A stretch of 53,923 nucleotides of DNA. It comes from an uncultured Eubacteriales bacterium (GTDB taxonomy: Bacteria; Bacillota; Clostridia; Christensenellales; Aristaeellaceae). Position 1 is the first letter of the stretch. Each line of letters begins with the position of its first letter. This document shows positions 16,302-25,743 of the stretch, in pieces. The position numbers and the translations under genes are program-made. The stretch covers positions 1-53,923 of the forward strand of contig CADBZH010000006.1 in assembly GCA_902799045.1 (NCBI GenBank), in the 5' to 3' direction. The notes under the pieces are model-generated. The model was given only the letters and a program-made list of their open reading frames with translations. It did not search any database and was not told where the DNA came from.

Positions 16302-19300
16302 TCAGCCATTCTGATTCATGCGCTCGACGATAAAGCGGTCGAATTCCTCCGGCGGCACGGGCCTGGAGAAGTAATAGCCCTGCACCAGGTCGCAGCCCAG
16401 CTCCCTCAGGGCCAGGTACTGCTCCTCGGTCTCCACGCCCTCCGCCGTGACGGGCACGTTCAGGTATTTCGCGATATCGATGATCAGCTCGATCATGCGC
16501 ACATCCTTCTTTTCGCCAAAGGCGCTGCGCACGAAGCTCATGTCCAGCTTCAGCACGTCGATGGGCAGATGAGAGAGCATGCCCAGCGAGGAATAGCCGG
16601 TGCCGAAGTCGTCCATCTCGATGCGGAAGCCCATGCCCACGCTGCGCAGCTCCCTGGCCATCAGGATCACTTGGTCGGAATCGCCGGTATAAGCCGATTC
16701 CGTGATCTCCAGCATCAGGTCCTGCGCGGTGAGCTGATAGCAGTCCAGGATCTCCCTGAAGATGTTCTTCAGGTTCGGCGTGAGCATGTCGATGCGCGAA
16801 ACGTTCACCGAGACGGGAATGGAGAAGCTGTAGCGATCCTTCCAGGCGCGCACCTGCGCCGCCGTCCGCCGCCAGACGTACTGGTCCAGCTCGAGGATCA
16901 GGCCGTTGTCCTCCAGCAGCGGGATGAACACGCCGGGGCTGATCAGGCCCAGCTCCGGGTGGTCCCAGCGCACCAGCGCCTCCGCGCCGGAGAGCACCGG
17001 CTTCTCGGGGCGGATGTCAAACTTCGGCTGGAGGTACACCTTGAAGCAGTCGCTCTTCAGCGAGCCCCGGAAATCCTCCAGCAGGCGCGACTTGTACAGA
17101 TCCGCCTTGTGCATCTCGTCGTCATAGATGCCCACGTTAGTCAGGTAGCCGGCCTTCACGGTGTTGGCCGCCGTGCGGGCATAGTCAAAGCGGCGCTCGA
17201 TCTCCAGCGTCTTGTCCACGTTCATGTAGACGCCCATGCGCAGCCGCACGCGGTTCGAGGCGGCGTCCTCCTCGCTCAGGCCCCCGGCGATGCTGCTCAG
17301 CAGCGCCTCGTAATCCTCGCGATGCGGGCAATAGATGAAGAAGGTGTCCGCGCTGCGGCGACAGGCGACGCCGCCCAGGTCGCGCGCGATCTTTCGGATG
17401 CCGTTGCCGATGCGCCCGAGCACGCCGTCGCCGTACTGCTTGCCATAGCGCTCGTTGATCATGTGGAAGCGGTTGATATCCACCACGATGGCGTCCATCG
17501 GCATATCCATATAGTGCCGGTCATAGAGCCGCACGTAGCGCAGGAAGTAATCCAGGTTCAACAGCTTCGTCAGGCTGTCGCGCTCGGTGGAATGGATGAT
17601 GTTGCGCTTTTCGGAAAGCTCGATGCAGCGGGTGGCGCGCGCCCGAACGATCTCCCAGGAGGGATAGGGCTTGGGGATGAAGTCCATCGCGCCCAGCTTG
17701 AGGCATTCCACCTCTGCGCTCTGATCCGCCGTGAGCACGATGACGGGGATGTCCCGTATCTCCTGGGATTCCGCCATCACCTTCAGCACTTCCATGCCGC
17801 TCATGCCCGGCATCTGCAGATCCAGCATCACCAGGGCCAGCTCGCCCTTGTGGGTCTTCATCTGCTCCAGCGCCTCGGAGCCGTCGGAGGCGTAGAGCAG
17901 TTCATAGGCGTCCTGAAGCATGTTGCCCAGCATCATCAGGTTCACGGCCTCGTCCTCGACGATGAGGATGTGGCGCTTGAGGTGCATGACCTCGGATTCC
18001 TCCACCATCGGGATGATGGCCTTCGCCTCCTCCTCGAGGGAGTCGCGGGTCACCGCGCCGAGGCCCTTGAGCAGCTGCTTTTCCTCATACATGCGCTCGT
18101 CGGCGCGCTCAAACACGTCGTGATAGCTCTTGTCCTCGCCGGGCCGGTAATCCGACAGGCCGCCGGACACCACCACGCCGCCGCTGCCGATGTTGGCGAC
18201 CGAACGGTCATGCAGCGCCAGCAACAGCTCCTTGCGGATGATGAAATCGCGTCCGGTCATGATGATGACGAACTCGTCGCCGCCGATGCGGTAGACCGGG
18301 CTGTGCTGGAAGATATCGCAGATCATCTCGAAGGCCTTGCGGATGTACTCGTCGCCCGCCTTGTGGCCCAGCGTGTCGTTGATCTTCTTCAGTCCGTTCA
18401 CGTCGCAGACCACCACGGCGAACCGCTCGGGCGTCCCGTCGCCGATCTTCTGGTCGATCTCCTTTTCGTGCAGCATATAGGCGTGCTTGCTCTTGGCGCC
18501 GGTCATCGGGTCCTTGAAGGCGGTCTCCCGGGCGGCGTCGCGCTCCTGCACGGCTTTGTTCTCCCACTTCTGCATCGAGAGGTGGTTGATGAGCATCGCG
18601 CCGAGCGCCATGACGAACAGGCCGATGATCAGGAGCGTGTTCATCGTGTTCGTGCGATGGATCTGCTGGATCTGATCCTGGATGAACTCCGATTCAGCCT
18701 GCGGGGAGTCGGCTTCGTCCGACTCGCCGGAATAGTATTCCTGCACAGCGTAGATGGCGTCGTTCGTGGTCTGCTCGTCCACGCGGCCGGACCAGATCAT
18801 CGCCATGAACACCACCAGCGCCAGCAGCACGATCCACACGATGATGGCCTTTCCAAAGCGGCGGGTGTGGTCGCGCCTGACTATCTGCCGGAAGTAGAAG
18901 AAGCCGGCCACCGTCCAGACCATGAACAGGATGTAGGTCTCCGTCGCGAGCATCGCGTCTCCGAACAGGTTCGGGAACAGCAGGTACACGCCGAACACCA
19001 GCATCACGGCAAAGCCGATCAGGCCGGTGACGGTCTCGCGGCGCCTGTTTTGCTTCTGCGCGGTCTTCAGCGCGGCGGCGGAGACGAAGCCGTAGAGCAT
19101 CGTCGCGCCGAGGGTGGTGACGTCGACGATCCAGCTGATGGCCGTGCGGCCAACGAACGGGATCAAGGCGCTCACCGCCGCCACCAGCAGCATGGCGTGG
19201 GCGGGAATGCCCTTGTCGTTCAGCGCGGCAAACCGCTGCGGCAGGATGCCGTCGCAGGCCGTGGCGAAGAACAGCCGGCTCAGCGAGCGCAGGTTGCCGA

Positions 19301-20261
19301 TCAGGCTGGTCACGACCAGCGAGAGCAGCGAGGCCATCAGCACGGCCACGCCGAAGCCGCCCAGATAGTGATGGGCGGCATAGAAGGCGGGTAAGCCCTC
19401 GATGCCGGAATAGCTGTCCAGGTTGCGGATGTAGTCCAGCCAGCTTTCGCAGCCCTCGGGATAGGCCGAGATGCTGAGCAGCGTGACGAACAGGTACAAC
19501 GCCGTAGACGTCAGCACCGAGATCACCAGGATGCGGTGCAGCTTGTCGCGCTTGAAGCTGAATTCCTCCGCCGAGTGGGTGATGCTCTCAAAGCCGATGA
19601 ACGCCCAGGGCGAGATGAACGCGATCTGAAGCGTCTGGGAGAAGGCGTTGCGATCCGGCAGGAACGCCGGCTCCCAGCTTCCCCCGCGCTCCGCCACCGC
19701 GACGACGAAGCACAGCGCGATGCCCGCCGTGAACAGCAGCGACAGGCCGACCATCATGTGCGCGGTCAGCCGGCTGCTGCGAACGCTCAGCCAGGTCACC
19801 GCCGCAATGGCCGCCAGCGTCAGCAGCGCCTCGCCGAGGTAGACCTCATAGCCGAACAGCGTGAACAGGTAGCCTGTCTTGAAGGTCTCGCCGATGAAGA
19901 ACCGGGCGAACAGCGGCAGGCTCGTGGCGTTGGCCCAGAACATGGCGATGTACGTCAGGCTCAAAAACCAGAACACCAGGAAGGCCTGGTCGTAGCCGAA
20001 CACCTCCTTCGTGTAGTCGTAGATGCCGCCCGCCCGGGGATACTGGCTCGACATGAACGAGAAGTTTCGGCAGATGACCAGCATCAGCGCCATGCCAATG
20101 AGCAGGCCGAGGATGCTGCCGAGGGGCCCTGCCTGGGCCAGGTAGGTATTGCTGGTGACGACCAGCGATCCCCAGCCGACGCTGGTGCCCACTGCCAGGG
20201 CCCACGCCGCCGCCGGTGAAAGATGTGGTCTGAGACTTGTGTTCGGGGTTTGATCTGTCAT
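16302..20261 (-). CDS. APC permease-GGDEF-REC-GGDEF(degenerate)-EAL fusion protein
   Basis: 1319 aa from the ATG at 20261, which has AGGGGAAAGGG upstream. A GTG at 20294 (GTGA overlap with the previous stop) is the alternative start. Residues about 10-460 are a full APC amino acid permease (VGTSVGWGSLVVTSNTYLAQ in TM1, FISPWAFIGFESITHSAEE in TM6). Two more helices (about 470-490 and 540-560) enclose a 50-residue extracytoplasmic segment. Then come GGDEF (GGDEF at 660-664, intact), REC (D814, LTAD, K864), a second GGDEF with SADTF (970-974), and EAL (EAL 1094-1096, EITES, MDDFGTGYSSL, AEGVETEEQ). Predicted role: an amino-acid-responsive, phosphorylation-controlled enzyme making and degrading c-di-GMP. 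Confidence 0.88.
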   Translation of the reverse strand: MTDQTPNTSLRPHLSPAAAWALAVGTSVGWGSLVVTSNTYLAQAGPLGSILGLLIGMALMLVICRNFSFMSSQYPRAGGIYDYTKEVFGYDQAFLVFWFLSLTYIAMFWANATSLPLFARFFIGETFKTGYLFTLFGYEVYLGEALLTLAAIAAVTWLSVRSSRLTAHMMVGLSLLFTAGIALCFVVAVAERGGSWEPAFLPDRNAFSQTLQIAFISPWAFIGFESITHSAEEFSFKRDKLHRILVISVLTSTALYLFVTLLSISAYPEGCESWLDYIRNLDSYSGIEGLPAFYAAHHYLGGFGVAVLMASLLSLVVTSLIGNLRSLSRLFFATACDGILPQRFAALNDKGIPAHAMLLVAAVSALIPFVGRTAISWIVDVTTLGATMLYGFVSAAALKTAQKQNRRRETVTGLIGFAVMLVFGVYLLFPNLFGDAMLATETYILFMVWTVAGFFYFRQIVRRDHTRRFGKAIIVWIVLLALVVFMAMIWSGRVDEQTTNDAIYAVQEYYSGESDEADSPQAESEFIQDQIQQIHRTNTMNTLLIIGLFVMALGAMLINHLSMQKWENKAVQERDAARETAFKDPMTGAKSKHAYMLHEKEIDQKIGDGTPERFAVVVCDVNGLKKINDTLGHKAGDEYIRKAFEMICDIFQHSPVYRIGGDEFVIIMTGRDFIIRKELLLALHDRSVANIGSGGVVVSGGLSDYRPGEDKSYHDVFERADERMYEEKQLLKGLGAVTRDSLEEEAKAIIPMVEESEVMHLKRHILIVEDEAVNLMMLGNMLQDAYELLYASDGSEALEQMKTHKGELALVMLDLQMPGMSGMEVLKVMAESQEIRDIPVIVLTADQSAEVECLKLGAMDFIPKPYPSWEIVRARATRCIELSEKRNIIHSTERDSLTKLLNLDYFLRYVRLYDRHYMDMPMDAIVVDINRFHMINERYGKQYGDGVLGRIGNGIRKIARDLGGVACRRSADTFFIYCPHREDYEALLSSIAGGLSEEDAASNRVRLRMGVYMNVDKTLEIERRFDYARTAANTVKAGYLTNVGIYDDEMHKADLYKSRLLEDFRGSLKSDCFKVYLQPKFDIRPEKPVLSGAEALVRWDHPELGLISPGVFIPLLEDNGLILELDQYVWRRTAAQVRAWKDRYSFSIPVSVNVSRIDMLTPNLKNIFREILDCYQLTAQDLMLEITESAYTGDSDQVILMARELRSVGMGFRIEMDDFGTGYSSLGMLSHLPIDVLKLDMSFVRSAFGEKKDVRMIELIIDIAKYLNVPVTAEGVETEEQYLALRELGCDLVQGYYFSRPVPPEEFDRFIVERMNQNG

Positions 20262-20290
20262 GGGCTTGCCCTTTCCCCTGTTCGGTGTCG

Positions 20291-23200
20291 TCACTGCTCA
20301 CCATGCCGCGCGATCAGTCGCGCCATCGTCTCGTAGAGCCTGTCCGGCTCAATGGGTTTGGAAAGGTGCGCGTTCATGCCGGACTGGAGGGAGCGCTCCA
20401 CGTCCTCGTCGAACACATTCGCCGTCATGGCGATGATGGGGATCGACTTCGCGTCCGTATGATCCAGCGCGCGGATCGCCCGGGTGGCGGACAGGCCGTC
20501 CATCACCGGCATGCGCACGTCCATCAGGATCGCGTCGTAGTAGCCCGCCGGATGCTCTGAGAACAGCTTCACGGCGATCTCGCCGTTGGCCGCGTGCTCG
20601 CTCTCCACGTCCTCCAGCTCCAGGAGGTCCGCCAGGATCTCGGCGTTCTGCTCCACGTCCTCGGCCATCAACACCCGGCGTCCCGCCAGGACGCCCTCCG
20701 CAGCGGGCAGCTCCGCCGCTTCTTCCGGGTCCGGCGCGACGCCGCTCTTTTTCAGCAGCACCGCGTGGATCTGCCTGAGCAGGCTGTCTGAGAACAGCGG
20801 CTTGGCCATGATGCCGTCCACGCCGTTCGCCGTGGCCTCGTCCTCGATGATATCCCAGTTGTAGCCGGTCAGCATGATGACCGCCGTCTCGCCACCGTCG
20901 AAGGCGCGCACCCGGCGCACCAGCTCCAGGCCGTTCATCCCGGGCATCCTGTAGTCCGTCAGCAGCAGCCCAAAGGCGTTCCCGGCGTCTCGCGCCGCGC
21001 GGAAGCGGCGCAGCGCCTCGTTCGGGTCGGTGGCGGTCTCGGCCTCGATGCCCAGGCTGTTCAGCACCACCTGGGTTTGCTCGCAGGCGATCTCGTCGTC
21101 GTCCACCACGAAGGCGCGCAGGCCTTCCGGCAGCACCAGGCCGTGCTCCTGCGGCGCGCTGCGCCCGGAGGCCTTCAGCGTCACCGTCACCGTGAAGGTG
21201 GAGCCCACGCCCTTTTGGCTCTTGACGTCGATATCGCCGTTCATCATCTCCACGAAGCTCTTCGTGATGGACATGCCCAGGCCGCTGCCGCCGCAGCGGT
21301 TGGTGCTGGTGGCGTCCTCCTGGCTGAAGGCCTCGAACAGCCTGGGGATGAATTCCTCGTCCATGCCGATGCCGGTGTCCTTCATCGTGAAGCGCATCGT
21401 GCACATGCCCTCGAAGCTGGCGATCTGCTCCACGGTGAGGGTCACCTCGCCGGGGGTGTCCGTGAATTTCACGGAGTTGCCCAGGATGTTGATCAGCACC
21501 TGCTTCAGCTTCATGTCGTCGCCGCAGTAGAAGTCACAGACGTTGCCGACGATCTGGCACTCATAGCGCAGGCCCTTGTCCTGGCACTGGCCGTTGATGA
21601 TGATGTTGATCTGGTCCAGAAACTCCCGGAACGAGAATTCCTCGTTCTTCAGCACCATCCTGCCGGATTCGATACGGCTCATGTCCAGTATGTCGTTGAT
21701 GAGGCCCAGCAGGTGCCTGGCGCTGGCACCGATCTTTTCCAGGTGATCCCGGGTACGGGGCGTCAGGTCCGGGTCCCTCAGGGCGATGTTGTCCAGGCCG
21801 ATGATGGCGTTCATCGGCGTGCGGATCTCGTGGCTCATGTTGGAGAGGAAGCTGGTCTTGGCGCGGCTGCTCTCCTCAGCCAGCGCCTTTTCCACCTCGA
21901 CCTGCCGCTCGCGCTTTTGCATCTGGGTGTAGATCTCCAGCAGGATCAGCAGCGCAACGACGATCAGCACGATCATGATCAGGCTCGAATTCCCCAGCGA
22001 ACGGTCCACCTGGTCCAGCGTCTCCTGGATATAGGTGAGGTCGTGCTCCTCCGAAGCGACGGCCAGGTCCACGCCCGCTTCCTCAAGCCTGTCCATGTAG
22101 TATTCCTGGACCGGCGTGATGGCGCGCTCGATGCTCGCCTCCGTCGACTGGCGCATCCAGACGCTGGAGGTGAATATGATCAACCCCAGCAGCACGACCC
22201 AGGCCACGATGGACCGGCCCATGCGCCGCTGTTTGTCGCGCCTGAGCAGCTGCCGGAAGACCACGAAGCCCAGGATGCCCCAGGCCGCGAGGATCAGGTA
22301 GGACTCGGTGGACAGCGTCTTCACCGAGGTCAGGTTCGGGATCAGGAATTCCAGCGCGAACAGCACCGACACGACGAGGCCCATTAGGCCCATCGCCGCC
22401 ATGCGCCCGTTCTTCTCCTGCCGGGCCGTCTTCCACGCCGAAGCGGCCGTGAAGGCGTAGGCGATGGTCGCGCCGACGGTGGTCACATCCACGATCCAGC
22501 TGATGGCGGTGCGCCCGAAGAAGGGCAGCGCCACCGACACGGCCAGGATCGCGAGGATGGCGCGCCGGGGCACGCCGCGGTCATCCAGCTCGCCCATCCG
22601 GCCGCCGATCATGCCGTCCTCCGACAGCGCGCGCAGCAGGCGGCTCAGGGCGATGTAGTTGCCGACGAGCCCCGTGAGGATCGCGCAGAGGGAGGCGACG
22701 CCCAGAAGCGCCGCGCCCGCGCCACCCATGGCAGTCTGAGCCGCGAAGAAGGCGGGCTGGGAGGCGACGCCTGAATAGTCGCCCAGCCTGGTCACATACG
22801 CCGTCCAGTCGGAGACGTCCTCCGGCTGCGCAGACGCGGCCATCACGCCCAGGGCGATGTAGGCGATCGCCGCGGTCACGAGGCCAGCGGCCATGATGGC
22901 GAAGGATCGCTTCATTGGGAACTTCGCCTCGGCGGCGGAGTGGGAAATGGATTCAAAGCCCACGAAGGCCCAGGGAGCCAGGGCGAAGATCGTAAACGTG
23001 CCGCCCAACGCGGAATGCTGCGGCGCAAACGCCGGCGCGAGCGCCGCGGCGGAAGAGCGCCCCAGGGCGGCGACGAAGCAGACGATGACGCCGCCCAGCA
23101 GCAGCACCGCCGCGACGATCTGCACCCGAACGGCGAGGCTCCTGCGCAGGCAGAACAGCGCCGCGATCATCAGCGAGGCGACGGCCAGCAGGATCTCGCC

Positions 23201-23635
23201 CATGTAGATTTGGTAGCCCGCGATCTCATATTCAAAGCCGAACTGGAACGTGCCGCCCAGCAGCGTCCGCGCGATCAGCGGCAGCGCCGTGGCGTTGGCC
23301 CAGATGATGGCAATATAGGTCAGGATCAGAAACCAGGCGCTCAGAAAGCCGTGATCGTAGCCGAAGCACCGACTGGTATAGGTATAGGTGCCGCCGCCGT
23401 CCGGGTAGCGGTTCATCAGATAGTGATAGTTCACCCCGAGGATCAGCATCACCAGCGCGCCAACGCCGATGCCCAGGGCCGTCCCCGCCGGGCCGGCGAT
23501 GGGGAGGAAGGTGGTTCCGGGCATGACAAACGCGCCCCAGCCCACGCTGCAGCCAAAGGCCAGGGCCCAGGCGCCCAGGGACGACAGATAGGGGGCAGGC
23601 TTGCGCCCTCTGGAATGATCCGGCGATCGATTCAA
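20291..23635 (-). CDS. APC permease-histidine kinase-REC-REC fusion protein
   Basis: 1114 aa. Residues about 15-460 form an APC amino acid permease (GWGAFVMPGTTFLPIAGP in TM1, FALAPWAFVGFESISHSAAE in TM6). A helix (about 475-492), an extracytoplasmic segment of about 55 residues and another helix (551-568) follow. Then a kinase: HisKA NMSHEIRTP with H602, N-box N720, DTGIGMDEEF (753-762), GGSGLGMSI. REC1 has D894 with T923 and K945. REC2 has D1039 with T1071 and K1093. All key residues look intact. The start is TTG at 23635. An in-frame stop lies just upstream and AGGAG lies 11 bases before. It follows the Hpt gene by 40 bases. Confidence 0.88.
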   Translation of the reverse strand: MNRSPDHSRGRKPAPYLSSLGAWALAFGCSVGWGAFVMPGTTFLPIAGPAGTALGIGVGALVMLILGVNYHYLMNRYPDGGGTYTYTSRCFGYDHGFLSAWFLILTYIAIIWANATALPLIARTLLGGTFQFGFEYEIAGYQIYMGEILLAVASLMIAALFCLRRSLAVRVQIVAAVLLLGGVIVCFVAALGRSSAAALAPAFAPQHSALGGTFTIFALAPWAFVGFESISHSAAEAKFPMKRSFAIMAAGLVTAAIAYIALGVMAASAQPEDVSDWTAYVTRLGDYSGVASQPAFFAAQTAMGGAGAALLGVASLCAILTGLVGNYIALSRLLRALSEDGMIGGRMGELDDRGVPRRAILAILAVSVALPFFGRTAISWIVDVTTVGATIAYAFTAASAWKTARQEKNGRMAAMGLMGLVVSVLFALEFLIPNLTSVKTLSTESYLILAAWGILGFVVFRQLLRRDKQRRMGRSIVAWVVLLGLIIFTSSVWMRQSTEASIERAITPVQEYYMDRLEEAGVDLAVASEEHDLTYIQETLDQVDRSLGNSSLIMIVLIVVALLILLEIYTQMQKRERQVEVEKALAEESSRAKTSFLSNMSHEIRTPMNAIIGLDNIALRDPDLTPRTRDHLEKIGASARHLLGLINDILDMSRIESGRMVLKNEEFSFREFLDQINIIINGQCQDKGLRYECQIVGNVCDFYCGDDMKLKQVLINILGNSVKFTDTPGEVTLTVEQIASFEGMCTMRFTMKDTGIGMDEEFIPRLFEAFSQEDATSTNRCGGSGLGMSITKSFVEMMNGDIDVKSQKGVGSTFTVTVTLKASGRSAPQEHGLVLPEGLRAFVVDDDEIACEQTQVVLNSLGIEAETATDPNEALRRFRAARDAGNAFGLLLTDYRMPGMNGLELVRRVRAFDGGETAVIMLTGYNWDIIEDEATANGVDGIMAKPLFSDSLLRQIHAVLLKKSGVAPDPEEAAELPAAEGVLAGRRVLMAEDVEQNAEILADLLELEDVESEHAANGEIAVKLFSEHPAGYYDAILMDVRMPVMDGLSATRAIRALDHTDAKSIPIIAMTANVFDEDVERSLQSGMNAHLSKPIEPDRLYETMARLIARHGEQ

Positions 23636-23675
23636 TCTGGGTCAGTCTCCTTTCAACGGCCGTTCACGGGAAGGA

Positions 23676-24044
23676 TCAGAGGGCTTCATACCTGCGGATG
23701 CCCGCCTCGGCCCGTCGGTACGCCTCCGCGATTTCATCCAGCTTCCGGCGAACCTGTTCGTCGGTCATCCGGCGGGGGTTCCCGGGGCGATACTCCTCGG
23801 CCAGCTCCGAAGCCATTTCGGAGAGATGGCTGAGGCCCAGGTTGCCGCACACGCCCTTGGCCGCGTGAGCCGCTTCAAACAGCCGGACGGCGTCCATGCT
23901 CTCCCCCGCCGCCAAAAGCCGGTCCACGACGCCGCTCTGCGTCAGCCTCCGAATGTGCTTGTCGATCAGCTTTTCCACGCGAAGCACGCGCAGGGCCTGG
24001 TCATAGTCCCCGCCGATTTCCTGATACAACTCCCGAATCGTCAT
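23676..24044 (-). CDS. Stand-alone Hpt (histidine phosphotransfer) protein
   Basis: 122 aa, all-helical. The phosphotransfer motif is FEAAHAAKGVCGNLGL (57-72), with H60 the acceptor histidine, in the family form HxxKGxxxxLG. Hpt proteins shuttle phosphate between receiver aspartates of different proteins. It sits 4 bases after the REC-EAL gene and 40 bases before the permease-kinase gene. The operon therefore has two hybrid kinases with receivers, one Hpt and two output proteins with receivers, a complete set for a phosphorelay. The start has AAAGGGGATAGGG upstream. Confidence 0.88.
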   Translation of the reverse strand: MTIRELYQEIGGDYDQALRVLRVEKLIDKHIRRLTQSGVVDRLLAAGESMDAVRLFEAAHAAKGVCGNLGLSHLSEMASELAEEYRPGNPRRMTDEQVRRKLDEIAEAYRRAEAGIRRYEAL

Positions 24045-24048
24045 ATCC

Positions 24049-25743
24049 CTATCCCCTTTCGATGGTCATTTCCCTTTCGATCAACGCCTCAAACGCCTCC
24101 GGCGGCAGCGGGCGGGAGAAGTAATAGCCCTGCACCAGGTCGCATCCGGCGTCCCTGAGCAGCTTCAGCTGGCCCTCGGTCTCCACGCCCTCGGCCACCA
24201 CGCGCAGCTTCAGGTTCCTGGCGATGTCCAGGATCAGCTTCACGAGGCGGAGGTCTTTTTCGTTGTTCTCGATGTTCCGCACGAACTTCATGTCCATCTT
24301 CAGCACGTCGATGGGCATGGCGGAGAGCATGTTCAGCGAGGAATAGCCGCTGCCGAAGTCGTCCATCTCGATCTCAAAGCCCAGCTGGCGCAGGTCGTGC
24401 ACCACCTCCAGCAGGTCGTTGGCCTTGTCGGTGTAGGCGGATTCGGTCACCTCCAGCTTCATATCGCTGAAGCTCAGGCCGTTGTCGCGGACGATGCGCT
24501 CCAGCCGGTCCACCAGCGTCGGGTCGAAAACGTCCGCCCGGGACAGGTTCACCGACACGGGGATCCGGCGCCCTAACTTCTCCTCCCAGCGGCGGATCTG
24601 CGCCGCCGTCTCGTGCCAGACGAAGGTATCCACAATGCTGATCTGCCCGTTGCGCTCGAACAGCGGCACAAAGTCGCCCGGCGAGATCATGCCCAGCTCC
24701 GGATGGTTCCAGCGGATCAGCGCCTCCGCGCTGCCGAGGCGCGGCGGGTCGCACTGTATGTCATACTTCGGCTGGTAGAACACCGTCAGCTGGCGGTTTT
24801 CCACCGCGCTGCGCAGGTCGTTCAGCAGCCTTTGGTTCAGCAGCTCCCGCTTGCGCATGTCCTCGTCATAGATCATCAGCGGGTTCTGGTAGTCGCCGCG
24901 CACCATGTTGCAGGCGGCCCGGGCGCAGTCAAACATGAATTCCGGCTCCACGCCATCCTGCCAGGGCTTCACGCCCATGCGCAGGTGCACGCTGACGTTT
25001 TGTGACAGGCCGTTCACCTTGCTCTGGATGCGATCCAGCAGGGCCTGGTAATCCGTCTGGGGGGCGCAGTACATAGCGAACCGGTCGCCCTCGAAGTGGC
25101 TGGCGATGCCCTCTGTCTCCAGGAGGAAGCCGCGGATCTCCCCGCCGATCGTCCGGATCACCTCATCGCCGAAATCGCGGCCGTTCACGGCGTTGATGGT
25201 GTGAAACTGCTCGATGTTCATCACGATGGCGTCCATGTGCAGCTCCGGCGAATAGTGGAACAGCCGGTGGGCGTATTCAAAGAAGAAGTTGCGGCTGTAG
25301 AGCCCGGTCATCCGGTCGTGCTCGGCGGCGGAGATCAGCTGGCGGCCCTCGCTGAGCTCGATGATCCTGGCCACGCGGGCGATGATGACCTCCGGCACGT
25401 CGAAGGGCTTGGTGATAAAGTCCGCCGCGCCCATCTCCAGCGCGCGCAGCTCCGCGTTCTTCTCGGCCGTCAGCACGATGACGGGGATGTGGCGCAGGTG
25501 CTCCTCCGCGTTGACCCGATTCAAAACCTCAAAGCCATCCATCACCGGCATCATCAGGTCCAGGAGGACGACGGACAGGCGGTCTGCGTTTTTTTCGATC
25601 TGTTCCATCGCCTCGAGGCCGTTGGAGGCCTGGATGATCTCATAGTCCTCCTCCAGGGTCACTTCGAGGGCGTCGCGGTTGATTTCCTGATCGTCCACCA
25701 CCAGCACGAGCTTCGGTCTCTTTATCAATTTGGATTGGATCAT
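24049..25743 (-). CDS. REC-GGDEF(degenerate)-EAL response regulator, probable c-di-GMP phosphodiesterase
   Basis: 564 aa, soluble. The receiver domain (about 10-125) has DD17-18, D62 in VVLLDLMMP, LTAE and K112. The GGDEF-type domain (about 140-300) has EGDRF (218-222) instead of GGDEF and should be inactive as a cyclase. The EAL domain (about 315-560) keeps SAEALIRW (EAL 340-342), LEVTESAY, MDDFGSGYSSLN, AEGVETEGQ and VQGYYFSRP. The ATGA overlap with the stop of the upstream kinase and GAGG four bases before the ATG imply translational coupling. The C-terminal half closely resembles that of the 16302-20261 protein, which points to duplication. Confidence 0.9.
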   Translation of the reverse strand: MIQSKLIKRPKLVLVVDDQEINRDALEVTLEEDYEIIQASNGLEAMEQIEKNADRLSVVLLDLMMPVMDGFEVLNRVNAEEHLRHIPVIVLTAEKNAELRALEMGAADFITKPFDVPEVIIARVARIIELSEGRQLISAAEHDRMTGLYSRNFFFEYAHRLFHYSPELHMDAIVMNIEQFHTINAVNGRDFGDEVIRTIGGEIRGFLLETEGIASHFEGDRFAMYCAPQTDYQALLDRIQSKVNGLSQNVSVHLRMGVKPWQDGVEPEFMFDCARAACNMVRGDYQNPLMIYDEDMRKRELLNQRLLNDLRSAVENRQLTVFYQPKYDIQCDPPRLGSAEALIRWNHPELGMISPGDFVPLFERNGQISIVDTFVWHETAAQIRRWEEKLGRRIPVSVNLSRADVFDPTLVDRLERIVRDNGLSFSDMKLEVTESAYTDKANDLLEVVHDLRQLGFEIEMDDFGSGYSSLNMLSAMPIDVLKMDMKFVRNIENNEKDLRLVKLILDIARNLKLRVVAEGVETEGQLKLLRDAGCDLVQGYYFSRPLPPEAFEALIEREMTIERG

